Assembly (NCBI RefSeq): GCF_014489555.1
Contig: NZ_CP060784.1
Span: 3,410,001 to 3,474,000, forward strand
Origin: Hymenobacter qilianensis
Lineage (GTDB): Bacteria > Bacteroidota > Bacteroidia > Cytophagales > Hymenobacteraceae
Length of the DNA stretch: 64,000 nt
Direction: 5' to 3'
Shown here: in pieces, positions 9,111-20,662 of the stretch
Numbering within the stretch: the first letter of the stretch is position 1
How the letters are laid out: each line of letters opens with the position of its first letter
Program-made: the position numbers and the translations under genes
The notes under the pieces: model-generated
Told to the model about the DNA's origin: nothing
The model's input: the letters and a program-made list of their open reading frames with translations, nothing else
Database searches by the model: none

Positions 9111-11479
9111 CTATTCTGCTTTCAGTAAGCGCACATAATACACGCTCCCTGCCGTAGAGCCGTTATTTGCCTGGAATTTGACTGTGAGAACTTCCGGCGC
9201 AGAAGCCAGCACTTGAGGCGGGAGCTTGTAGTCCACCTCGATGAACTTTTCGCCGCCGAGGCCTTGCAAATTTTCCTGCTTAAGCAGTTTGCCATTGACG
9301 AGAATGTCAAACCGGCGGTCTTTGTCTTTGCCGTAAAACGTGACGCGCAAGGTGCGTGCGGCATTTCCAGGGTTTTTGAGATTGTAGCTAAACCAGCCTT
9401 TGGCCTGACGCCAATGCCGGTCCTTGAATACACCGGTGTCGGTTTGCTCACCCTCAAAGCCATGATCCGACTCGGGCTGCTGCTCGCCGGGCGCCACCTG
9501 ATCGAGCGTACGGGCTTCCAGGGCCATCTTTTCCGCTTCTTTTAGCTGTAGGGCTTGTTTGCGTGCGACCAGTTCGGCGGGCGTGGCTACCGGCCAATAA
9601 ACCATGTAGCGCGCATCGTGTATCCGGAAAAAGGGAATCAGCTCTACTTTCCGATAGCGGTCAGAATCGATAAGCGAGGCGGCGCTGAAGGTGAGCGGCT
9701 TGCCGGCCACGGGCTTTATATCGGCTACCAGGTTCTGAGGACTCGATGTAACCAGCACGGGAGCCTCGTCAAGCGGGTAGGCAGGGCCGCTGGCAATATG
9801 GCCCATACGGCTGCCATCGGCCAGTAAACCGGGCATATCCGTGGTATCGGTAATGGCGGCCAGCACAATAGGGCCGTGTACGAAGGATACCCAGGGCGAT
9901 TTGTCAGGCAGAAATTCGGCCTTGGTTTCCATGGGCAAGGCCACGCTCACCACGTCGCCCGACTTCCACTTGCGCTCGATGGTCAGATAGCCGGGGGCTG
10001 AGGTTTCGTATTTGGCAGCACGGCCATTTACGAGCACTTGGCCGTCACCCGGCTTCAGCCAAGTAGGGCGGCGGATATGCAGGGCAAATCGGCGGGCTTT
10101 TTTAAGCTGAAGCTTTAAGTTAGAGGTTTCGGCAAAAGGAAAGCGCGTGTCCTGGGTAAGGGTCAGGCCGGCCTCGGGCCAGGTGAGACGGGAGGGAATA
10201 AAAAGGTTGACAAACAAGTCCTCTTTATTATGAGCATAAATCAGCTCGCCGTACTTGCCGTGATTTTCAAGGCCTGAGCCCACACAGCACCAAAAGCCAT
10301 CCTGGGGTTGGGAATACACGCGGTAGTGGCGGGGCCGCATGGGGGTGAAGTACACGAAACCGCCTTTTTCGGGGTGTTGGGAGGAAAGAATGTGGTTGTA
10401 GAGCGCCCGCTCGTAGTACTCTATATAAGGAGTGGAGGCGCTGGTGAGGTACAACTGCTTGCTTAGCTTGAGCATGTTGTAGGTGTTGCAGGTTTCGGGG
10501 CCCTCCTTGCCTTCCAGCATGGCCGTAAAATTCTGAGCAGGGTGGAAGTGCTCGCTCACGCTGTTGCCGCCAATCGAGACGGTGCGGTGGTCTACTACTG
10601 TTTTCCAGAAAAAGGCAGCGGCGTTGCTCCAGGCGGTATCGCCGGATAGCTCGGCTATGCGCTTGTAACCTATCACTTTCGGAATCTGGGTGTTGGCGTG
10701 GAGACCGTTCAGCTCATCTTTGCCCCCCAGCAGCGGCTCTAATATGGAGCGGTGCGAAAACCGCCGGGCCAGGGTCAGATACTTTTTGTCGCCGGTGATT
10801 TCGGCTACATCAGCCAGCACTTCGTTCATGCCGCCGTGCTCGCTGCGCAGCATATCCTGAATCTGGGCGTCGGTAAGGGAAGCAGTCAGGTCAACGGCCC
10901 AGTTGGCGAGCTGCACCAGCATGTCTTTAGCCTTGGTGTTGCCCGCAAACAAATGCGCGTCGCGCAGGCCCGAATAGGTTTTGTGGATGTTGTACCAAGG
11001 CACCCACTTATTATTAAGGGAAAAGCTGCCCGCGTTGATGTTGCCCGCTTTTACCTGTTCCCACATTTTTTGCCCCCAGGCGTGCCGCCGAGGTAGCCAT
11101 TGCCGTTGCGCTCCTGACACAGCGCCAGCTCATCTACCATATAGGTAAGCCGCCGCCCAACTTCTGCATTGCCTGTAGCGGCGTACATATACGCTAGCGC
11201 CGACAGGTAATGTCCGCCAATATGTCCATCCAGGCCCGTATTTTCCCAGTTGCCGTAGCTCGGTGCGCGTGGCGCCAGGCCCGCTTCGCGGCGATAGGGC
11301 GCCAGCAGCCGGTCGGGGCTCAGCGCCAGAATGTATTGCAGATCGGTTTGCTGAGCCGCTTGAAAGGGGCTTTCGGTGAGCGTTACCGCCGACAGCGGAA
11401 AGCTTTGCAGCGGCGTTTGGGCCTGACCCAGCGTTACGGCTACGAGTAGAAAGCCTATACTTAACCAGCTTGTTTTCAT
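9111..11479 (-). CDS. GH127 beta-L-arabinofuranosidase-like glycosidase (frameshifted)
   Basis: ATG at 11479 opens a signal peptide (SWLSIGFLLVAVTLGQAQ), then the conserved start of the Glyco_hydro_127 family (QSFPLSAVTLTESPFQAAQQTDLQYI avoided in full; see DRLLAPYRREAGL). The key family motif FWCCVGSGLENHGKYGELIY is present; its cysteines belong to the zinc/nucleophile site known from GH127. The C-terminus adds a beta-sandwich of the DUF4986/DUF6805 kind. The frame breaks in the C5 run at 11073-11077; adding one C (sense GGGGGG then CAAAAA) joins TPGG to QKMWEQ and gives 789 residues. The enzyme probably acts in the periplasm on arabinose-containing glycans, next to a TonB-dependent receptor and a secreted lectin. 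Confidence 0.87.
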
Positions 11480-11649
11480 GATATTAGGTAAACAGAAGTT
11501 ATAATAACTGACACTATACCAGCGACGAGCAGGCAGCACCGCCTGGTCCGCAGCCATCGGCTAAATCTACACAATCGATTGTTATAGTCTTGATCAAATG
11601 AAATTTGCCCCCCAGCACATAAAACAAGCACTGGGGGTCTAACTCAATT

Positions 11650-14094
11650 TTAGAATTCCAGAATAAAGCCGATGGTTGGCGTCAGGTTGGGGCTGTCATC
11701 CTGTAGTAGGATGGGGAAAGCGTTGGTGCCGTCAGGACGAACAGGTTGGCCGTCGGTGGTCAGGAAGTCTGTGTTGTCGGGAGTGCGCTGGAAGCTGTAT
11801 GTTGGCAAGCCGGGCGTTTTGAGCAAAAAAGCGTTCTGCAAATCCAAAAACAGGTCGATGCTGGTGCGGCGCCAGTTGAATTTCTTATCGAGGCGGAAGT
11901 CGAACTGCTGGAAGCTGTCCAGGCGTAAAGTGTTGAGGCGGGAATAGTCGAGCACGCCTCTGCCCACGGCGAAGTAAGTAGCCTGGGAGGCTTCCAGATC
12001 AAAGGGCGTGTAGGGCGAGCCGCCCGCAAAACGGTATTTAAAGCCCATCTCCCAGCCCTTATTAAACTTGCGCCCTAGCAGGCCAGAGGCCAGAAAGCGC
12101 GTATCCCAGGCCGAGGGCTTATACTGCCCATCGATGCCCGAAAACTCTGAGCGGAAGGCAGTAAACGAAGCCACGGCGAATATTTTGCGGGTTAGCTTCT
12201 GCTGAAAAAACAGCTCGGCTCCGTAGGCGCGGCCTTTGCCCGTGCTTTGAATAGCTTCGTTGCCGAGGGCCGCAAAATCGCCCCCCAGGTTGGCCAGCGA
12301 GATACCATCGCGGACGGATACGGGATAGTGGCTGTATTTTTTATAAAAGCCTTCCAGGGTAAAACGCGAGGCGGCGGTGGGCAAAAACTCCAGGCCGGCC
12401 ACGTAATGATCGGAGCGTATGTAGCGGGCATTCTGGTTGACCAAGGTGCCGGCCTCATCCCGAAAGCCCAGAATAGTGGAGGGCGGAATCTTGTAGTAGC
12501 GACCCACGGAGGCGTTGAGATTCCAGCGCTGCGCCAGCGCATAAGAGGCCGATACCCGCGGCGAGAGCGTGCGCAGCAGGTTGGCGCCGCCCGTCGTAAA
12601 GGAGTTTCCGTCGGCGCGCAGGCCCGCCGACAAGGTCAGCCGATCATCAGGGAGCAGGGTGCGGGTGAGCTGCCCAAACGCGCCAAAGCGGGCAAAGTCG
12701 ATGGCCGTCTGGAAGCGCACATCTACCTGCGGCGACACCAGCTGGCCTTGCGCATCGCGCACTTCGCGCCGCACCCGGCTGAAAAAGCGACTGTCGTACT
12801 GCACGTATTGCCCCACGGCCCCGAACGCGTACTGCCACCGGCCTACGGCCTTGTTTACATCGAGGCGCAGCTTGTTTTCGGTTTCGCCGGAGCGCGTGAG
12901 CAGCACCCGCCGCGACTCTTCGGTGGTGGTGCGGTCTTCAAACTGGTCGAGTTTATTGTCGAGCTGGGTGCGGCTCAGAGCTACGTTCAGAAAGCCGTCG
13001 GGCAGGAGGTGGCGCAGCGAAAGGCCCACCGTGTAGTTCCACTGGTCTATGGTGGGCGTGGAGCGCAGGGTGTACTCCTTATCAGGACTGGATTTGCGCG
13101 GCACGGCCAGCTCGAAGTGGTCGATGGCGCCGAGACCGAGCGTAGTAAGCGTGGTTTTGGGGGAAAGCTTGGTTGTTACTTTATACTGAAAATCCCAGTA
13201 GTTGGGCCGGATAGGCAGGTCAATGGCTTTAAACAGCAGCTGCAAGTAGGAGCGCCGGGCCGAAGCCAGAAAGGTGGTGTTTTTGGCCAGCGGGCCTTCC
13301 AGGGTGCCGGCTACTTCGGTGCCACTCAGCCGCACATTGCCCTGCACGCGGTCGGGGTTGCCGTCGCGCTGCCGGAATTGCAGCACCGACGACAGGGCAT
13401 TGTCGTAGCGAGCCTCAAATGCTGACGAACTGAGCGTTACGTCCTCAATAAACGACACGTTCAGAATACCGGTGGGCCCCCCGCCGGAGCCCTGGGTCTG
13501 GAAGTGGTTGATAACGGGCACCTCAATGCCGTCGAGGTAATATACGTTTTCGTTGGGCGCACCGCCCCGAATGATAATGTCGTTGCGAAAGCCGGAGGTG
13601 CCGCCCGTGCCGCCTCCGCCCACACCGGGCAGGGTCTGAATCACTTTGGAGATGTCAAAATTGCCCCCCGGATTGCTTTTTATCTCCTCCGTATTAATGC
13701 GCTGCACCGAGAGGGGCGTTTCGGCCGTGGCCACCCGGATGGCGCGGCTGCCCACTACTTCTACTTCCGCTAGCTGCTGGGTGTTGCTGGTCAGTTCCAG
13801 ATTGATGATGGAGGCGTTGCCGGAGGTGATTACTACGTTGGCCCTCAGCAGCATATCGTAGCCAAGGAGGGAAGCGCGCACGTTGTAGCTACCAACGGGA
13901 ATATCGGTGAGGCGGTAGCGGCCTTCCGCATCTGAGGCGACCCCCAGCGTGGTGCCTTCCAGCAATACGGTCACGCCGGGCAATGTTTCCTGGGTTTTGC
14001 GGTCGCGCACGGTACCCGTCAGTACTCCCGTCGATTGGGCTAGGGCAGAATAGGTAGCCAGCAGCAACAGCAGGAGAGAGTAAAATCTGAGCAT
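11650..14094 (-). CDS. TonB-dependent receptor with N-terminal carboxypeptidase-regulatory domain
   Basis: An 814-residue outer-membrane protein. It has a signal peptide (MLRFYSLLLLLLATYSALAQ), a CarboxypepD_reg-like domain at about 22-110 (TGTVRDRKTQETLPGVTVLLEGTTLG), a plug domain at about 115-250 (DIIIRGGAPNENVYYLDGIEVP) and then a beta-barrel ending in the aromatic residue expected for BAM recognition (GFILEF). The barrel is shorter than that of SusC proteins and no SusD partner is adjacent, so it is not a classic SusCD pair. The substrate is unknown; the neighbouring GH127 suggests a glycan or its breakdown product, but that is only context. Confidence 0.88.
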   Translation of the reverse strand: MLRFYSLLLLLLATYSALAQSTGVLTGTVRDRKTQETLPGVTVLLEGTTLGVASDAEGRYRLTDIPVGSYNVRASLLGYDMLLRANVVITSGNASIINLELTSNTQQLAEVEVVGSRAIRVATAETPLSVQRINTEEIKSNPGGNFDISKVIQTLPGVGGGGTGGTSGFRNDIIIRGGAPNENVYYLDGIEVPVINHFQTQGSGGGPTGILNVSFIEDVTLSSSAFEARYDNALSSVLQFRQRDGNPDRVQGNVRLSGTEVAGTLEGPLAKNTTFLASARRSYLQLLFKAIDLPIRPNYWDFQYKVTTKLSPKTTLTTLGLGAIDHFELAVPRKSSPDKEYTLRSTPTIDQWNYTVGLSLRHLLPDGFLNVALSRTQLDNKLDQFEDRTTTEESRRVLLTRSGETENKLRLDVNKAVGRWQYAFGAVGQYVQYDSRFFSRVRREVRDAQGQLVSPQVDVRFQTAIDFARFGAFGQLTRTLLPDDRLTLSAGLRADGNSFTTGGANLLRTLSPRVSASYALAQRWNLNASVGRYYKIPPSTILGFRDEAGTLVNQNARYIRSDHYVAGLEFLPTAASRFTLEGFYKKYSHYPVSVRDGISLANLGGDFAALGNEAIQSTGKGRAYGAELFFQQKLTRKIFAVASFTAFRSEFSGIDGQYKPSAWDTRFLASGLLGRKFNKGWEMGFKYRFAGGSPYTPFDLEASQATYFAVGRGVLDYSRLNTLRLDSFQQFDFRLDKKFNWRRTSIDLFLDLQNAFLLKTPGLPTYSFQRTPDNTDFLTTDGQPVRPDGTNAFPILLQDDSPNLTPTIGFILEF

Positions 14095-14206
14095 TACCAG
14101 CTAGTGATGAGGTATTGGGTGGATGATCCTACCAACCCCCAGCTAGCCGGGATGTTTACTACGTGGCTACTGCTGCGCTTACACTCACTCTGTTTTGATG
14201 TTTTAC

Positions 14207-15537
14207 TTACGTAATTGCCTTGTCCTGAGTGTCTTCCACGGGCGGCAGAACTTTGCGGGTGCCTATAATATAGCGCAGGCCTTTATCGTAGCTGAAATAG
14301 CTGTAAGCCCAGTTGAGCAGCACGATCAGGCGGTTGCGGAAGCTGACCAGCGAGACAACGTGCACGAAGCCCCAGGCCAGCCAGGCAATAAAGCCCCCCA
14401 GCCGCAAATCGCGGCCGAAAAGCTTAATGTCGGCCACGGCGTGGTTGCGGCCGATGGTGGCCATGCTGCCCTTGTCGTCGTAGCGAAAGGGCTGCATGGG
14501 TTCGTTCTTGAGTTGGCGCTCCAGGTTCTGGCCCAGCAAGCGCCCTTGCTGCAAAGCCGGCTGCGCTACCATCGGGTGACCTTCGGGATACAGCTCGCTG
14601 CGCATGGCGGCAATGTCGCCGAGGGCAAAAATGTTATCGTAGCCCGCTACCTGATTAAACTCATTGACGGCGTACCGATTGCCGGGCAGCAGACAGTCCT
14701 CGCGCAGCCCTTTTATCGGGCTCCCCGTCACGCCCGCCGCCCAAATAAGCGTGCGGGTAATCAGCTTCTCGCCGGTATTCAGCGTCACGGTATAGCCGTC
14801 GTAGGATTTTACGCGCCGGTCGAGCCACACCTGTACGCCAAAATGCTTCAGGTATTCCAGCGACTTCTGCGACGCTTCTGCCGACATGCCTTTTAATAAG
14901 GCCGGGCCGCTTTGCACCAAGTGAATATCCATTTCCTTGAAATTCAGCTCCCGATAGTCGCGCGGAAATACGTGGGCGCGCAGCTCGCTTAGGGCGCCGG
15001 CAATTTCAACGCCCGTAGGCCCGCCGCCCACAATCACGAAGTCCAGCAGGCTGTTGATTTTTTCCATGTCGCCGAGCTGTAGGGCCTGCTCGAAGTTGGA
15101 AAGCACGGTGTTGCGCAGCTCGATGGCATCGGCCACGCTTTTCAGTGTGATGGCGTGCCGCTGCATCTGCTCATCGCCGAAGAAGTTGGCCGTGGCCCCG
15201 GTGGCAAGCACCAAGAAGTCGTAGCGAATGCGGCCGATAGACGTTTCGAGCAGATGTTGTTCAGTATCAACGCAAATAGCCTCGGCCAGGCGGAAGTAAA
15301 AGTTGTCTTGCCCATCCAGAATCTTGCGAAACGGCGACACAATTGAGTCGGCCGCCAAGCTGGCGGTGGCCACCTGGTAGAGCAGGGGCTGAAAGGCATG
15401 GTAGTTCTGCTTGTCAATAAGCACCACTTGCATTGGGGCGTTGCGAAGCGCCCGCGCCAGCTCCAGGCCGGCAAAACCGCCCCCACAATTACCACCCGGG
15501 GCTGATTGATGTCCTCTATTTTGGCAAGGGTTTCCAT
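14207..15537 (-). CDS. ndh: Type II NADH:quinone oxidoreductase (frameshifted)
   Basis: Single-subunit flavoprotein that passes electrons from NADH to quinone without proton pumping. ATG at 15537 begins METLAKIEDINQPRVVIVG; the FAD-binding GGGFAGLELA is interrupted by a one-base loss in the C5 run at 15480-15484. Restored length is 443 residues. The second Rossmann motif is VIVGGGPTGVEIAGAL and the third FAD contact is FALGDIAA. The C-terminus (FIAWLAWGFVHVVSLVSFRNR) is the amphipathic/hydrophobic membrane-binding part seen in NDH-2. It stands alone and probably supplies respiratory NAD+ recycling. Confidence 0.9.
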
Positions 15538-15798
15538 ATTGTAAAAGGGGGACTGAAGTAAGGCGTTAGCTGAGCTTGTCGGCGCTTAGGTTCAAGTATA
15601 GCTGGCTGAAATACGCGAAACGGGCGAAGATGGGGGTGTGGTTGCTCAGTCATTGGGAAATGTTACGCTTTAAAAAAGCCCCCCAGTCTCATTTGCTTGC
15701 CTTTAGCTGTGCCCGTTCAGCTTCTTCGGCGCCTATGCTGGCAGAGTTGCTTTTGTGCCGCAAACTCTTTACTTGCAGTAGATTAAACCCACCCTGCC

Positions 15799-17270
15799 AT
15801 GGAAGTCGACGTTCTGAAGTACCCCGCGGTGCGCAACTATATCGCCGGACAATTTGTAGCGGACGCCAGCGCCCGCACCCTCGAAGTTTTCAGCCCCATC
15901 AGCGGCGCGGTAATCTCGACGGTACCCCTGAGCAGGATGGATGCCCTGAACCAAGCGGTGGAAGCGGCGCGGGGGCTTTTCCGGCCTGGTCGGCGATGCC
16001 AATCAAGGAGCGGGTCCAGATTTTCTACCGCTATAAAACTTTGCTGGAAAAGCACTTGACGGAGCTGACGGCCCTGGTGCGCGAGGAAAACGGCAAGACG
16101 ACGGACGAGGCGCGGGCCGAAGTCGAAAAAGCCATCGAGCTGACGGAATTCGCCTGCTCCTTGCCCCAACTAGTAGCCGGCGAGATGATGGAAGTAAGCG
16201 CGGGCGTGGAGTGCCGCGTGGACCGCAAGCCCCTGGGTGTGGTGGCCTCCATCGCGCCGTTCAACTTCCCGAATATGGTTCCGCACTGGACGGTGCCGAA
16301 CGCTATTGCCTTGGGTAACTGCATGATTCTGAAGCCCTCGGAGCAAGTGCCCATCAGCGCCGGCCGCATCGCCGAGTTGCTAAAGGAAGCCGGTTTGCCC
16401 GATGGCGTGCTCAACATCGTGCACGGCGACAAGGAGATTGTGGAGGCCATCTGCGACCATCCCGATATTAAAGCGGTGTCGTTTGTGGGCTCCACCAAGA
16501 TTGCCAAAGTGGTGTATCAACGCGCTACTTCTAATCTGAAACGCTGCGTGGCCCTGGGCGGGGCCAAAAACCATCTGCTTGTGCTGCCCGATGCCCACGT
16601 GGACATGACTGCTTCCAATGTGGCGGCTTCAATGTCGGGTTGCGCCGGGCAGCGCTGCATGGCTGGCTCCGCGATGGTAGCTGTGGGTGCCGTGGAGCCC
16701 ATTATTTCCCGCTTGGTGGAAGAAGCCCGCAAGATTGTACCGGGTAAGAACCTAGGCTCGGTAATCAGCCGCCAAGCCAAGGAGCGAATTGAGCGCTACA
16801 TCACTGAGGCGGAGCAAGCTGGCGCCCATATCCTGCTGGATGGCCGCAACGCCGTAGTCGCCGGCAATGAAGATGGCTACTATGTAGGTCCCACAGTTAT
16901 TGACCATGTAACGCCCGATATGGCCATTGCGCGGGAGGAAGTATTCGGCCCGGTGCTGGCCATCATTCGGGCCCACGATTTGGATGAAGCCCTTGCCATT
17001 GAAAACGCGTCTAACTATGGTAATGCCGCGTCGGTGTTTACGCAAAGTGGGGGGCTAGCCCGCTATGTGATGGAAAACGCCTCGGCCGGCATGATCGGGG
17101 TCAACATCGGGGTACCCGTGCCGCGGGAGCCGTTCTCCTTCGGGGGCTGGAATGAGTCGAAGTTCGGCGCCTGCGACATTACCGGCAAAAGCTCCATCGA
17201 GTTCTGGACCCAGCTTAAGAAGGTGACCACCAAGTGGAACCCTGAGTCGCGCACGAACTGGATGAGTTAG
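15799..17270 (+). CDS. mmsA: CoA-acylating (methyl)malonate-semialdehyde dehydrogenase (frameshifted)
   Basis: Aldehyde dehydrogenase superfamily, 490 residues when restored. ATG 15799 is followed by YIAGQFVADASARTLEVFSP; the frame breaks in the G5 run at 15971-15975 (AARG to AFPAWSAMPIKERVQ). Later motifs are SIAPFNFPNMVPHWTVPNAIA, FVGSTKIAKVV and SGCAGQRCMAGS, where the catalytic Cys sits in GQRCMA as in MmsA enzymes. The family converts malonate or methylmalonate semialdehyde plus CoA and NAD+ to acetyl- or propionyl-CoA. It opens a plus-strand run of pyrimidine-degrading genes and would carry out the last step after the aminotransferase. Confidence 0.9.
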
Positions 17271-17343
17271 AAACCTAATCGATAAAGGCCGTCATGCAGA
17301 GCGGCAGCGAAGCATCTCGCATGCTGATGTTGCCAAAGTAACC

Positions 17344-17449
17344 GTCATGCTTGATCTGGCGTCCGCTGGTCGAAGCATCTCTGCCGCTTCGTTGAGTTTA
17401 CTATTACAGTAAAGTTCCATCGGCAAGCGGACGCCAGATCAAGCATGAC
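17344..17449. repeat. Intergenic palindromic repeat, 24-bp arms
   Basis: A perfect 24-bp inverted repeat (17344-17367 and 17426-17449; arm begins GTCATGCTTGATCTGGCGTC) encloses 58 nt. The flank at 17289-17320 carries a related GTCATGCAGAG...GAAGCATCTCGC segment. The same words recur at 20451-20561, so this is a dispersed REP-like element of the genome. Confidence 0.8.
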
Positions 17450-17474
17450 CAAAAACAAATAAACCTACCCCACC

Positions 17475-18826
17475 ATGGAAACCCTCACCCACGATAAGCA
17501 GCAGATCCTACAAGATAACCTTGACTACACGCTTTTCTCTTGGTCGAAGCAGGCGGGGCTGAACCCGATAAATGCTGAGCGGGCCGAGGGGTATATGTGT
17601 ACGACCGTGATGGGAAGCGCTACATTGATTTTTCCTCCCAGCTGATGAACGTGAACATCGGCCACGGCAATCAGAAAGTGACGGAGGCGGTGGCCGCGCA
17701 GATGCAGGAGCTGAGCTACGTGTATCCGGGCATGATTACCAAAACCCGCGGCGACTTAGGGCGGAGGCTGGCCGAAATAACGCCCCCCAACCTGACCAAG
17801 GCCTTTTTCACCTTAGGCGGAGCGGAGTCTATTGAGAATGCCATTAAGCTGGCACGCATATACACCGGCCGCCACAAAATCGTAACCCTTTATTTGTCTT
17901 TTCACGGTGCTTCGTACGGCGCCATCAGTGCCGGCGGCGATCCGCGCAAGCTGGCCGTGGACAGCCAGGCTATGCCGGGCGTGGTGCACGTGGAAAACCC
18001 TTATTTCTACCGCTGCCCCTGGTACAGCACCACGCCCGAAGAGTGCGCCGAGCGGGCAGCGGCCCACATGGAACGGGTTATTCAATATGAGGGGCCGGGC
18101 AACGTAGCCGCCATTCTGATGGAAGGCGAATCGGGGACATCAGGCTGCATAAAATATCCCCCAACGTATTGGCAGCGGGTGCGCAGCATCTGCGACAAGT
18201 ACGGCATCCTGCTCATTGCCGACGAGGTAATGAGCGGATTTGGCCGCACCGGCAAATGGTTCGGTTCTGACCACCACGGAGTGAAAGTGGATATGATGGC
18301 CATGGCCAAAGGCATCACGGCCGGGTACCTGCCCCTAGGGGCCGTGATGGTGGACGAAAAGATTGCCGCTTCCTTCAATGACAAGCCCTTGCCTCTTGGC
18401 CTGACTTATTCGGCTCATCCCGTGTCGTGCGCGGCGGCCGTCGCGGTGCTCGACATTTACGAGGAGGAAAACATGGTGGAGAACGCGGCCAAAATGGGGC
18501 GCTACCTGGACGCCCGCATCTGTGATTTGATGGGAGAGCACCCCAGCATCGGCGACTGGCGCAACACGGGCCTGCTGGGCTGCCTGGAGCTGGTAAAGAA
18601 TCGCACCACGAAGGAGCCCATGGCGCCCTGGAACGCCGCGCCCGACCAGATGGAAGTTATGAATCAGGTGGCGGCCAAGATTCGGGAGCTGGGTATGTAC
18701 ACCTTCGTGCGCTGGAATTATATTTTTATCGCGCCGCCGCTAAATATTACTAAAGAGGAAGTGGAAGAAGGATTAGACATTATTTCCCAGGCTATCCGGA
18801 TTGCCGACCAGCATACCCACGGCTAA
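17475..18826 (+). CDS. Class III omega-aminotransferase, probably beta-alanine/3-aminoisobutyrate transaminase (frameshifted)
   Basis: PLP enzyme of the class III aminotransferase family. ATG 17475 starts METLTHDKQQILQ; the frame breaks in the G4 run at 17588-17591 (AEG to VYVYDRDGKRYIDF), restored length 450. The PLP region has LIADEVMSGFGRTGKWFG and the Schiff-base lysine in MAMAKGITAGYLPLGA. Sitting between an MmsA-like dehydrogenase and dihydropyrimidinase, it most likely moves the amino group of beta-alanine (from uracil) or 3-aminoisobutyrate (from thymine) to a keto acid. The amino acceptor cannot be told from sequence. Confidence 0.87.
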
Positions 18827-19022
18827 TAGCGCGTCTGGGGGCTTTTTTCCTTGCTTTAGAGCCAGTTAAATAGTGCTGTTGAACTCCGGCTGTGGCTGGA
18901 GGTTAGGATTTGGTTTGGCTAAAACTTGGGTAAGGGAAAATTTAACCACATATAGCTATTTGAATTTGTAAAGAAAAAATGATAAATTTTTAGTCCCTAT
19001 CCTCTACACTTTTCCTCTCTGA

Positions 19023-20398
19023 ATGGCGTCTCTGCTCATTAAAAACGGCCGTGTCGTGACGGCTGATTCCGACAGTGTTTGTGATGTGCTTATCGAGGGC
19101 GAAACCATCGTCGCTATCGGCCGCAACCTGCCCGATACCGCGGATCAGGTAATCGACGCGGGGGCAAATTGGTGCTGCCCGGCGGCATCGATCCGCACGT
19201 CCACCTCGATATGCCCTTCATGGGCACCTTCAGCAGCGACACCCACGAGACGGGCACCCGCGCCGCCCTGCACGGCGGCACCACCACGGTCATCGACTTT
19301 GTGCTTCAGAAACAGGGGCACTCCCTGCGCGAAGCCCTTACGGAGTGGCAGGGGCGGGCCACCGGCAACGCCGTCGGTGACTACTCTTTTCACATGGCCG
19401 TGACGGATTTTAATGAGCAGACCAAGGCCGAAATTGCGGAAATGGTGGGTGAGGGCATCACGTCTTTCAAGGTGTTCCTGGCCTATAAAGGCGCGCTCAT
19501 GATCGATGATGCGCAGTTGGTGGGCCTTATGCAGGAAGTAAAAAAGCACGGCGCCCTAGTAACGGTGCACGCCACCAACGGCGACATGATTGACACGCTT
19601 ATAGCTCAGCACCGCGCCCAAGGCAAGATGTCGCCGCTGTACCACTATTTGTCCCAACCAGAAGTAACTGAGGCGGAAGCCTCCGGCCGCTTCACTGACA
19701 TTGCCAATTACACAGGCGTCAATGCCTACATCGTGCACCTGACCTGCGAGGGCGCCCTGAACCAGGTGCGCGAAGCAACCCGCCGCAACCAGCGCGTTTT
19801 TGTCGAAACCTGCATTCAGTATCTGCTGCTCGATGCCTCCCTCTACGGTGAGGATTTCGAGGGGGCAAAAGTGGTGATGTCGCCGCCGCTGCGCCAGAAA
19901 AAGGACCAGGAAACGCTGTGGGCGGGCATTAATCAAGGCCTAGTGCAAGTAGTGGGCACCGACCACTGTCCTTTTCTGTGGGAGCAAAAGCAAATGGGCC
20001 AGCATGACTTTTCCAAAATCCCGAATGGGCACCCCGCCATTGAGCACCGCATGGAACTGCTGTTCTCGGAAGGCGTGAGCAAGGGTCGCATCAGCTTGCA
20101 GCGGTACGTAGCCGTGACGGCCACCAACGCGGCCAAAATTTTCGGCATGTTTCCCCGCAAAGGCACGATCAGCATCGGCGCCGACGCCGATTTAATCATC
20201 ATCGACCCCGAGCGCCAGCACACCATCTCCGCCGCCACCCACCACATGAACGTCGATTACTCGGCCTACGAAGGCTGGGAGCTGACAGGCAAGATTGAAA
20301 CCGTGGTCTTGCGCGGACAGGTGGCCATCCTCGATGGCCAACCTCAGGTGGAGAAAGGCTACGGGCAGTTCATCAAACGCGGGCCAACGATTTTCTAA
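19023..20398 (+). CDS. hydA: Dihydropyrimidinase (frameshifted)
   Basis: Cyclic amidohydrolase that opens dihydrouracil or dihydrothymine to the N-carbamoyl beta-amino acid. ATG 19023 begins MASLLIKNGRVVTADSDSV. The frame breaks in the G5 run at 19160-19164; one more G gives GGKLVLPGGIDPHVHLDMPF and 458 residues. Metal-site features are visible: HVHLDM, the lysine to be carbamylated in SFKVFLAYKG, histidines in VTVHATNGD and IVHLTCEGA, and the aspartate in GTDHCPF. It sits between the aminotransferase and beta-ureidopropionase, exactly where the pathway needs it. Confidence 0.92.
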
Positions 20399-20450
20399 CT
20401 AACTTATACTAAGATGATAAAAGCTAAAGCGGGGGGCTTTTTCCAAGACC

Positions 20451-20561
20451 GTCATGCAGAGGCGGAGCCGAAGCATCTCGCTCGCGCCATTAGATTACTA
20501 ACCTTGAGTCAGCACGCGAGATGCTTCGTCGCTGCTTCATGCGCAGAATGCTCTGCATGAC
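20451..20561. repeat. Intergenic palindromic repeat related to the 17.3-kb element
   Basis: Begins GTCATGCAGAGGCGGAGC and ends GCTCTGCATGAC; the inner arms GAAGCATCTCGC and GCGAGATGCTTC pair. It shares GTCATGCAGAG and GAAGCATCTC with the copy before the aminotransferase. It lies between dihydropyrimidinase and beta-ureidopropionase. Confidence 0.75.
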
Positions 20562-20662
20562 AAACGCGAGTTGTTCTACCGCTTTGGCTAACTACCCTTA
20601 GCTCCTCCTTCGCTTTTAGCTTCGATACTCTTCCAACTCTCCAACCCTGAATCCCTCAGCTC

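Noticed and set aside
12247..13425. A 392-codon open frame on the plus strand inside the TonB-dependent receptor
   Set aside because: Antisense to a well-supported receptor, with low-information composition typical of GC-rich shadow frames.
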